Shown: in pieces, positions 42,701 through 54,700 of the stretch | How positions within the stretch are numbered: the stretch's first letter is position 1 | Layout of the letters: each line of letters starts with the position of its first letter | Assembly: GCA_013399305.1 (NCBI GenBank) | Contig: VXAI01000189.1 | Span: 1,516,173-1,580,172, forward strand | DNA length: 64,000 nucleotides | Source: Rostratula benghalensis | Taxonomy: Eukaryota > Chordata > Aves > Charadriiformes > Rostratulidae | Direction: 5' to 3' | Made by a program: the position numbers and the translations under genes | Notes under the pieces: model-generated | What the model was told of the DNA's origin: nothing | Databases searched by the model: none | Seen by the model: the letters and a program-made list of their open reading frames with translations, nothing else

Positions 42701-45700
42701 CAAGACCAAACCAAGAACAAAATAAATGTTTTCTTTCCTTATGAGAAAACTTGCGAAAAATCATTTAAGTCACCTAATCAGAAAATGCTTTTCAGAAGGG
42801 GAATCTGGAGGTGGCCCAGTGCCCTTGCTGCAAATTTTCAAAATTAAGCCGTATGCCTTCGAGTTTACAGAAAAAAGTTTTACAAACCTCCAGAAACACT
42901 GCAATAATTCTTTCATTAGCATTCTACTGTTGACTTCAAATTATGGAACTCTCTGTACAGTGACTGTACTCTCTAATGTATTTTAAGAAAAATGGTGTGC
43001 TGTGTTATAAACTGCAGTCTGTTCATTAAACACCTTCTTGTGAGCAAAGCTCACTAATATGAGAAAAAACATCCAAGATGTCTCTCAATTGATTATAAAG
43101 TTTCACAAGTGAAAAGTAACAAGCAGTGAAGCAGTAAATGATGCTTACTACTACAAATTTAATGGGCAGTAGTGTAAATTCCCCTACTATCACAAGAACT
43201 CTGCAATCTACCTAATTATTCAGGAAATGCTCTAGGACTGTCTCCCCAGAAACTGTGGGGTTTTTTAAATAAATGAGGTTTGATTCTTCCACGAACAGAG
43301 GAACCCTGATACAAAATAGTACAGAACTTTTGATGAGGTTTTCTGCAGAAAAATTTTAGTTATAGTCTGATAGCCATCAAATTTTCATCTAAGTGTAAGT
43401 ACTGGAAGAAAAATATACATATAGCCAGTCCAAGTCTACATGAAAGAGGCTGCGCTAATACTTTTGCAGCTACAGCTCTCCTCTCATGTACAGAACATTA
43501 CTCAGCTCAGTGGGGGTCTAAGAAGTACTACGTATCAGTATTTGTCCTTTTTGTTGACCTAGATTCAAAGGGTGGAAGTAGCCTTACTTTATTTTCAGAT
43601 GCCTATCTCAGATATAGGATGACTACACTGTAGTTAATTTCAGCTTCTTTATTGATTCATAAAAGAGAAACAGGCCCATTAAAAGCATGAATCATCTTCT
43701 ATGTCTACTTTAGAATGAAATGATAAAATAACTTGCTCCATAAAAATGACTATTCCTCTTCATTGACTATAAAAGAAATTTACAGTGACAAGTCTGAATG
43801 CACAAGTCTACATCTGGTATCAGGGCAAGAAAAGGCAGATTTTTTTTTTCCTCTGCTCAGGACATTTCTTCATAACAACAGAAAGGATGTTTACTTTCAC
43901 TTGAGCTATGACAAACCTGGTATAAATCACTAAAAGTACATGTATACAAAAAGGCATCAACAGATAACAACTGGAACCTAGAGGGAATGACAGGAAAAAA
44001 ACTACGTAGATGTTGTACTCTGAATTTTAGGCTTATTATTCAACAACTTGTTGAAATCACTACATCTAGTTTTCTACACTAAACCCTCAACTACGCAGAA
44101 AGGCTCCAAAAGAGAAGGGCTAATGCCTTTCTGAGCCTCTGCACACAGAGATGCAATCAGCTGCCAAGACCCCAGGACACTTTCTCAGAGGAAAATCATT
44201 TGGCACAGGTTGTTCAGAGAGGTGGTAGATGCCCCATCTCCGGAAACATCCAAGGTCCAGTTAGACAGGCCTCTGAGCAACCTCATCTAGTTGAAGATAT
44301 TCCTGCTCTTTGCAGTGGGTGTTGGACTAGATGACCTTCACAGGTCCCTTCCAACCCAAACTATTTTACGATTCCCAAGACCATGAACGTTCCTGGGTGT
44401 CATTTTTCTGAGCCTTTCTTCATGCCATACCCCAAATACACAATCATTGGATAAGGGACACTGTTCAAAAGCAATGCTGTAGGGCAAACCTGAGCCCCGA
44501 AATACCACTCACCTAGCAATTGATTCCTCACATAACAAAATCTCAAGGCCAGTCATCTCATGGTAGACAGAAGATCGATAAAAATTGAAGTTATGAGAAT
44601 AAGGGCAGCCAGGGGAAACCAAATCGAGCACCTCACCTTTTCCACATGCAATAATCATTCTAGTACCACCAGCTACAGACATCTCAGTCTTGGCTCTACA
44701 CTAACACCACTGAATATACTCTTGAGTTCATCACATTATATTAATTTTCATATGATAAATTACAGAAGGTACAAGATGAATTACACAACTGAGTCTAACT
44801 CTCATGATATCTAATATTTGCCCCATGGCCTTCTCTCAATTGCAGCACTGCTTTTTTGTTTGTTTGTTTTTTGGAAGCTCTACAGCAACTATGCTTTTTC
44901 CATAATACAAGAAAAGACCCACAGTATAAAAAAAAAAAGAAGATATCATTTGCTTGCTCTCTCCATGAAAGGCAAGAATGAGCAACTCTACTTATTTCTA
45001 TGACAACTTTGTTTATAGCTTGGTTACAGAGGGTAGAATATTAATTAGATAATACTTACCACAACAACTGGAAGAATAACCATAAATGCTAATCCATATA
45101 CAAGCAAAACCTAGAAAAAATTAAGAAACATACTGCATCAGATCCTTTAGTGACTTAATACCACTTTTGTTTAAAATTTATTCTAAAATACAGGTAAGTA
45201 GTATTACCACAAGCCTTCTACAAATTATTGTAAGCTTATAGCATCATACCTGTCATTATTTCTGAATATCAACTTACTAGTAATAGAATCTGTTGGATAG
45301 GGTTTAAATAAGAAGTATCAGTTTATTGTAAGTAATCTTTTCAATCATCCATGCGTTCTATAGGGTGGGTTTCTTTACGAAGTAAAGAGTTGGCAGCTGA
45401 ACTGTGAAGCAGTTACCCATTGGGTAAGCCAAATAACAAACGCAACAGGAAGAATGTTTAGACACCGTACGATTACAACATCATTACCAAACCAAATGGA
45501 ACTACTGAAATCCAGCAAACAAACAGCTCTAAGCGTGTTGCCTTGCAAGAGCAAACACAGGTGTTGCAGAAGGGGTGACCACAGTACCACCACCTTCATA
45601 TCCACTGCAACGAGAACCCTCCAAGCATATTCTTACTTTACCCTCCAAGGTTAGATTTTAAGCTACTGCAACACTTTTGACTGCTGAAATTTGCTTCAAA

Positions 45701-48700
45701 GATGCACATTTGGACCAAAGTACTTCAATACTACTGCAAGTTGTGACTAAAATGTGCAGTATTAAGCCCAAACATTTTAAAGTGAACGTGTCAATGTTTA
45801 CCTTAAAACCTTGAGCCTAGTAAATTTACTCACCAAAATGGAATTTTTCTGATCCACAATCCAAGCTGGTAAAGCTATACCGAAGCTTGTAGCTGTAGGA
45901 TAAAATAAAGAATTAAGGATTAATTAAGGAATGGTTTTAAAGTCACATTAAGTCTAACAAACAAAAACAATCCACACAAACCCACGAACCTACAGAAAAG
46001 TATTTGTGTTTATCTCTTCAACACACAAAACTAAAACATTTAGCATAATCAAAAACCAAACTAGAAATACAATCAAGTATGCAACAAAATAAACTTAAAT
46101 GCAACATCTGAAATACCAACTATTTTAGCTTAACATATTGCAGGGAAATAAATATGCAGGATTTATTAATATTTTTAAAAGAAGAAAAATATTTCACAGA
46201 TGGAAATATTTACAAGCCTTGCCTTGCAGAGTTTTCAGCAGTTTAGATACATACAGTTCAGTAAATACACTAACTGCAAGAAAATTGAGCAAATAAATTC
46301 TATGGAAAAAGTTTCAGTAGTTTGTAACTTCAGGGAATTGTTCTAAGCTGTAAATTATAAAAAGAAACCCTTAGCCAATTCAAATTTCTGTGCAATTGGT
46401 AAGAAAGGAACTCTTTTCAATTCAAAAGGAGTTCAGCTGCAGAAAATAGGAGACGTGATTTCTCTAACAGTAACATCTACTGTACACAGACCTGAATACA
46501 GAATAGCATAAAATAACTTCTCTTCAGAAACTTCAGCAGTAATAAACTGAAGTTTGCAAATGCTACCTACCCCAACACTTGAGGTTCTGGGTAGCCAAAA
46601 AAAAAACAAAAAAAAAAAACAAAACAAAAAAAACCATGCTTTCCTCAGTACTAGCAGGTATCAATAAGCAGTATTGCCTTAAGTAAGGACAGATTAGGAT
46701 CCTCTCTGTATTTAAATACTACTGATACTGTCTCCAGCACGCTGTGACAACCACCAATTTAGACAACCAGTTGTCATGCACAAGCTTAAGTGGCTTCTAT
46801 GTAGATAAGCTGGAAACTACTGTTTGTTGAGACTGAAATACCTGACCACCTGGATCACACCTCAAGCTTAGGAATTCAACAGAACAACACCCACTGAATT
46901 TACCACATTAAGCTACAGGAAGTGCCCTGCTCTGGAGAAGAGTCCCGAGACACTTCCATACCTGTTAATGGTTTTGGATTGTTAGAAGAGCCTACTATTT
47001 AGATTTAAATATTAACTACTTAAATGTTTAAATGTATCTATATGCTTACATACATCCCTTTGAAGTGTGTTAAATACATTTTGGTTAGTTGTTAATTTTT
47101 CAATATACATTTATAGTATGCGAAGATAAATACTAATAAATGTTCAAAATTGACAAGTTCCTGGTAAATATTACTCTATTTTTCACTTATACCTCCTTTT
47201 AATAACGGCAAGTCTATCTAGACACTTACTGAAGGTAACTAATTAAAAAATGTCCTTTTCTTTTTTCTTGAATGACAAGTCTGAGAAATGTGAAAGCAAA
47301 CTCTTTCTGCCTTTCCCTCCTACCACCACCCCAGAGCCAGTTTCACAAAGCAAAGAACTGATCGGATGCATTGCTTCAAATAACAGGAAAAAATTATTCC
47401 ACATACTTTAAGATCTGAGTGCTCCTCAAATTATCAGGTATAACACAGCTCAATGTGCAGAAATTACACGATTTGTGTCATTCATAATTGTTACCTTGCG
47501 GTCCATCTGGATTACCAAATTCCTCCCAATTTTTTCGTGATTCCTCATCAGTTAACCTGGATTCAAGAAGAGATACTAAGTTAATACAGAAGTAGAGACA
47601 TTAATATACAGAAACTTCAAAATGGGGCATTTATACTTTCCTTCAGAGATGGTTTGGCAAACTAAACAGCTTCTGCTATTGTTTGTATGAAATCCTATTG
47701 CAACAATACTGCTGTACGCCCTTCTGATACACGGGGAAGTTCTTTTAGTGCTCTGACAATGAAAGAAATCAGACCCACAAGGTACAGCCCCAAACAGGAG
47801 ATGGAACGGTCACATCTCCCTTTCACAAGGGTGACAGTGTCACCATCAGCAAAGAGCACTTTTCAACACCAGATTACAGTATAGCAAATTTGGAAAGAAA
47901 ACAATCTTTTTTGAAAGACAGGTGAATATGCAAGAGGAGTTGATATGGTAGAAGACGCCCATATGAGTTTTTAATTCTCTTATTCTAGATTTTTAGCCTT
48001 TGATGGCATGTGTTCATTTGGTTGAGTTTCTTCCTGGAAGTTCCCAGTTTTATATTTAAAATGAGAGAATTAAATTAAGACACCACCTCTTGAATCTTAC
48101 AGTTTCTATGCCTGTTCTGTAATGACAGATTCTTGGCAGCAATATACCACCTCAAGCAGAATCCCTGTTTACTAGAAAGAAGAACACTGCTTTAGGAAAC
48201 AGAACATCACTATAGCATTCACTATGTGGAAGACTTTGCCTCACAGAAGAAACCCAGTGAGTCAGGCGTCTCCCTGTCATTTCTAAGCCTCACACTTGTT
48301 AACAAGCAGACTCAATCAATGGGCAGCTTTTAGATTCTTTGAAGACAAGATGGCTGAGGAACTTCACTGTCATTTACTTCAAAATATACTTCTGCCACAG
48401 CCCTGGCACTAATGTTCGAAGTATCAAACAGTACCATCAGGCACTTGAGCACTAGCTTGCAAAGCAAAGGAGTGAGATGTTCCAGGAGTTCAGAAAGCTG
48501 TACCAGAATACCCCATTGGAGAGACTTTCATAGTGACGTTTAAGCAGAAAGTATGATTTCAAAACTGCTCAAGTGAGTATGCTGTTGGTTCTCTTTCTCA
48601 CCTCAACCCAAAAAGGACTCTCAAACAGTCAGTAAGGTCAACCACAACAACTGACTTAAAAGCAGAAATCACCAGCTTGCTAAGTTTTCTGATGATGTGA

Positions 48701-51700
48701 CTGACCCAATAAACCCCTACAATGGAATAAGGCCAGGAGGGGATGGGCAAGGCCGACATGGGTCTGAGCTTGCCTCCACAGTGACCCACCATGGCTGCTG
48801 CAAATAACCTGACTGTCTCAACACAAAGGGGACCAGAGGGTGGCCTTTATTTCAGATAAACACCTATCAACAGTTGAGCAGATCAACTGGTGGCATAAAC
48901 CACTTCCCCTCCAGTGCATTAAAAAAGTATGAATGTCTCTTCTAGTCTGTAAGATCAGGATGGAGAAGTGCATACCTGGCTCAGCCAAATATACAGTATA
49001 AAAACTAGACAACCAGCAAAAGAATTTTGAAGCTGGCTTCAACCCAGTCATGCCTTCCCAGCACCTGAGGATATCCAGCATCAGGACAGAAGCATACTAG
49101 ACACCAGTCATAGGAATCACATTGGTATTGTCACTGATCTGCATAATGAAATTCCTACATTTTGCTACGTTTAACTTACAAAATATACCAAAAAACCCCA
49201 ATACAAATGTATCACTCCATCAAACCAGAAATCACATCTAACATCAACTGTCTTCAGGTAAGCAAATTTGATATCAAACATTTCATGTTTCACACATGGA
49301 ATATCTAAAAAAACCTGGTCAGAGACTGTTGGACTCTGACAGACGACCATTTGGAATGTAAAGCTGTATTAACATTTCATGTATGAACAGTATTACAGAA
49401 CCCAAACCCACATCTTGACTATTGAAAAATTCAGTAAAAAGGGATTTCCTCTATGTCATATTCTAATATTAGACATCATCTCTCAGATTTAAAAAAAGCA
49501 GCTAAGCTATAAGCAGAGGTAAGACCAAAAAATACTGTGGAGGAAAAGAAGATTCAAGGGTTCAGCTTTTAAGAACTACATAGGTAATATGAAGCAGAGT
49601 GAAAAAACAGGTCTGCAAGGCAAGCACAAATGAAAAGGGACATGAGGGAGCTGAGAACTAGCTGGCTCAGAACCAAAATGAAATATCTTTGTCACTAGAT
49701 AAGAACAGAGTTAAAATACTGCCTCTAACTTTGCCTTTATCACCAGGTGAAATCACTAGTGTATTTATTTTCTAAGTAACATTTCAGAATTGTTGGTTAA
49801 AAACCACAACACTCATTTTGTTCTTTGTCATCTTTGAGATGTAATATGTACTGGAAACAATTTTCCTAGCTGTTGTGGGTTAAACAATTAAGTTATCCTT
49901 CTTAAATTGTACATAACATGTATGCACTGCAATGAGAACACTTGACTTTCCTTACACACCCAAACACATTCTTCCTGGCTGCTGAGGTAATTCCTACTAT
50001 TACCTTAGAGATTTCCCTCCCCATAATAGCAAGTTCCCATTTTCCATAGGCAAAAAAAGAAACTTACGCTGCATAGGCCTTAGCAATCCTCATGAACATA
50101 ACTTCATCTCCTCCTTTGTCTGGATGGTATTTTAGCGATAGTGCACGGTATTGTTTCTTAATTTCTGAAACACTTGCTCCCTTAAAAAAGAAAAAATTTT
50201 GAGTGATGAATAAATACCTTAAATCAAATAAACTCTTCTGTATCTATATTCTAAAGCACATTATGCAGTATTTCTCTAATGCATTCATCAAACTGAAGAA
50301 TTACATTCTAATATATGATATGATCATGAAACTACATAGGCATTTTGTGGAATCATAATGTTTTTAAAATGTTACTAGAAAAATAAAGTTAGAAGTTACA
50401 GGCTAAGAAAAAAAGACATTTAGATGGGTGGGTATTGGGTTTTTTTTCTGGTTCACCTTGTTTATCCATCAAAAAGAAAAAAAAATTATATAAGCTCGCC
50501 ATATCTGACAAATCTTGTTTAACAAAACTTACATTTTCCTAAACATGTTCACGAATACAAGGAATTGTCCCTTGCTATATTCCTCTATTTAAACAGAAAG
50601 GAGTTCATAGATCAAGTATGATGGTTCAACTTGCAACTTGTAGGCAGAAATAAATCTGTCAGTCACCAGGAACAGTGGATTGCCCTGCTGCTTAAGAATG
50701 CCTTTGACTCAAATCATCCTACCCATAAATTATTTCAAACTTCTTGAACAAAGGGAATACATTACCTATACCCGAGAAAAAGATCAATTTGTATTCTACT
50801 ACAGCACATTGTTACATACCACCTACAGAACTCCTTGCACATTTAACTTTCAGGTTGGACTGTGAGCTTCACTACTCAAGAAAACCCACAAAACTTTATA
50901 GCAAATGCCGACAGTTTTTCCCATAAGCTCTCTGCTAAGTTTCACAGAACCACTATCATAGGACTTCTCAAGATTTTAGTGGGAGGCCTAGCATGCTGAC
51001 CTTAACTGCATAATAAACACACATGAAGTCACTTAAAGATTACAGTATCATCTCAATAAATTGAAATCAGAAATTAAACTACCCCGCGGCTTCATTTGCT
51101 GTTATTTTATCTCTTTCTGCAATGTGTCTATCATTTGTCCAACACTATTTTTGAACACCGTGCCTGCCTCATTTAATGCACAGAGTGAATATACTTCATA
51201 ATAAATTAGACTTCAAGTAAAAACAATAATTTCAAGGCTAGATGAAGAATGCCACATGAGTAGCAGAAGCTGGAAAGTTGGGGGTGAGAAGGGGGTGGGG
51301 GATCAGGTTGCTGGAGAAAAGATGGGTTTTTCACAGCTTGCATGAATGCTGCCCGCAAAATAATTTTAGAAACCCCTATTTTTTTCTTGCTGCTACAGAG
51401 AGTGCATGTGATCCCTGATCAGCTGATGACAAATTTTCTATCTGTCATTAATTGCTTACTCCTCATCATGAAAAGCTGGGCTCCAGAGTTAGGCCTGCTT
51501 GGTAGAAATGCTTGGTAGCCCAGGTCAGCAGGTGTCAGTCAGCACCCTGCTTACAACACAGAGCTCCCTAAATCAACTACTTACAAAAAAAAAAAAAAAA
51601 AAAAAAAATCAGGCCCCGAATGTCTCACAAAGATTCCAAAATTATAATCAGCATTGAGCTTCATCTTTATGTCTTGGAGCCCACCCATAAACTGGCAGTA

Positions 51701-54700
51701 CAGATACTCATTCAATAAATCAGTAATATCCAACTGCCTTACCAATTAGTGAATTTAAGTGATGTGCTCCAAGAAGAGCTACTATGTTCAAAATAAAGTG
51801 CTGATATTATACATAAAATTAATTGCATGTACATTATCTGAACTTTGTACATGTTGTGGTTCTCCTCTGGAGAAAAAAGCCTCTTGTTATAAGCTGATAT
51901 GCTAACAAAAGATGGAAAAAAATAAACTTGGCCACCGTGTGAATGCAAAGAAGTGAATGAATTACTATGCACAAAAACTTTCAAGTGCTTGCATCCACAA
52001 CTTTGCTTTACCTTTGGTGGGATTTTTTGGGTTTTTTAGTAGTAACAGCAGTGCCATTATCTAAAAACATTTCAACATCTGTATCAACATAAGTATCACT
52101 CCAGTATCAGCAGGGCTGGCAAGGACTCTAAAGGTTCCACTTGAATGGTAACAGAAGAAAGCTAATAAGTTTATGTAGGCTAAACTAGAAATTTTTCAAG
52201 GGGATTCAGCAGACACCATCTGATAGCATGGAAATACATAAAACAAGCAAGGTTCTGGAATCTTGGACTCTATTCTGAGCCCTACTTCAACTGATCTATC
52301 CTTGCACCCATCTCTTCAGCTTCTTTGTAACACCTCTGGCTTTAATTCAGCTTGTGCTTATCACAAAATGCTCCATCCCTCTTTTATCAGTTCTTGGAGC
52401 ATTCAAGTATTGCTTTCTTTGCCTGGATAAACTGTATGTATCTTGAGTGTATACAAGTTTTTGTTGATAAGTATTAAGTTACAATTCACTACATACATAC
52501 TTTTTTTCCCCCCTCAGAGTTGTTACTTGTAGAAATTTGCCAAAGATGACAAAAGAAAACCTTCTGATGACCTAATCCCTAGCCTGATTTGTTTAACCAA
52601 AGTTAACCCAGATATATGAACATTTAAACTGCACTGTTCCAGCAGATAGCATTCGGTATTTATCTTCTTCCTGTGCATCAGGGCAAGAACACAAGTCAGC
52701 AATCGGTCACAGAGGAACTAAGCAGAGGTTGAATTTAAATAACTTGCCCCTGCACATGACAGGCAGGTCTTGTTCTACCTGTCTGGCTAGAAACAGGCTG
52801 AAGTCACTGATCTTCTATAATGGCTTTCTCAGCATAGAAAAGCAGTGCCGCTGATGCCTATCCTTATGTTGACAAGCCACGCCGATAATGGCAAGAGGTG
52901 TTCTTGTTACTGTTCGTACACATATTAACTTCTCCCATCCTAACAATATACATCGAGTTTAATCAAAGACAGGTACGGTCAAAGCTCTTCCATATTCCTG
53001 TGCTAAGCTGAATCCACCGTGTGTTTCCTTAGATGGGAGAGTAAAGAATACCTCAGCATTCAGGACTGAAAAAATGACTACTGGTATTCAAAAGAGGAGC
53101 TTTGTATCAAGACGTAATTACCATAAGCAGAGAATTTGCTCGAGGTATTGTGGTTAGGATGATGGAAAGAATTTAAACAAAACTAAATAAGAGTTTAAGA
53201 GATCTGCAGAAGGTCTAGTCATCTCCTCAGGATATATAGTCTCTTTTATCCATTTGAATCAGACCTTCAATATAAAGTGCTGCATCTGTTTTCTATATAA
53301 ATAATAGAATCATAGAATGGTTAGAGCTGGAAGTGACCTTCAAGATCATCGAGTTCCAAACCCTCTGCCACGGGCAAGGACACTTCCCACCAGACCACGT
53401 TGCTCAAAGCCCCATCCAGCCTGGCCTGGAACACCTCCAGGGATGGGGCAGCCACAACTTCTCTGGGCAACCTGTTCCAGTGTCTCACCTCACTCGCAGT
53501 AAAGAATTTATTTCTAGTATCTAATCTAAATCCCCCCTCTTTCATTTTAAAACCATTACTCCTGGTCCTATCACTACACTCCCTAATAAAGAATCCCTTC
53601 CCATCTCTCTTGTAGGCCAATTTCAGGTACAGGAAGGCTGTTATGAAGTCTCCTCAAAGCCTTCTCTTCTCCAGGCTGAACAATCCCAACTATTTCAGCC
53701 TGCCTTCATAGGAGCGGTGCTCAAGCCCCCTGATCATCTTTGTGTCCCTCCGTTCCTGATCTTTTCCAGTTTAATAAACCAGTTGGCTGGTATCACTATT
53801 TAGAATTTGTTGTTTGCATTCACAGATGCAACTGAGATTCAAGCTAGCCTTTACTACATCAAAATGTACATCACCAACACCCTTTAGTGAAACCTTTCAT
53901 GTAAAAGAGAAATATTCCTGTACAACAACTGTAAATCAAACAAATCCACATTTTTGCTTACAGTTTACTCAGCAGCATCCCTAAAAATGGCTATTGAGAG
54001 GGTTTTCACAGGGCATACAAAGCAGAACAACTTTTTTGTTTTCCTATAGCAAGCGAGGAAAATAACATCAGAGTAAGATTCAAAATAGATTTATAAAGCT
54101 CACTTCACTGTATTAAGAAAGTCATTAGCAGTTTGAAGGAATTAGATACAGAAGTTATAAATTAGTACAGACATTTCACAATATGCAGCAGCAACTTTCA
54201 TACACCAAAAATTAAGAAAATCACTATATACATCCACTAAACTTATTTTCTTTAAAAAACAAGTCTTAATTTTGACACGTAGGTATAAAATGCACAGTTA
54301 TAGTAGTACAGACCAGTGAAAGATGCTGTTACTTACAGGATCCAAATGTAAAACCTCATAAGGATTGTATTCTTGATACTCTCGGTCTGTTTTAGAAACT
54401 TTGTATGCAAGAAACAAAAATAATGCCCAGCCAGCAAGGAGGACTATTTTCCTGTTTGGAAAAAAAAAAGGATTAAATGTATTTTTTTAAATTTTTTAAA
54501 TGTACAAATCCAATAGCTCTACCATAATTCTACAAATAACATAAGAAGCCACTTGATGTTAATGTTTATCATGTTAATCACCATGTTAATGGTGGTAAAC
54601 ATTAAGGCCATTTTAAAGCTGGTATTTCTGTTACATCATCTTTGACATAGATGAGGCAGCTGCTCTGACTTTGAATTAACTTCTTTTCTCTTTTTTTTTT

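Larger units (their letters stand above)
42292..54336 (-). other. SEC63 introns between exons 3 and 8
   Basis: Introns 42292-45059 (CR1 fragment), 45111-45833, 45893-47494, 47557-50067 and 50181-54336 (CR1 copy and poly(A) tract). A short GGT repeat is at about 42581-42596. The rest shows no recognised gene or repeat. Confidence 0.7.

Noticed and set aside
53321..53620. 99-codon minus-strand frame
   Set aside because: It is the CR1 ORF2-like end inside the CR1 copy at 53304-53772.
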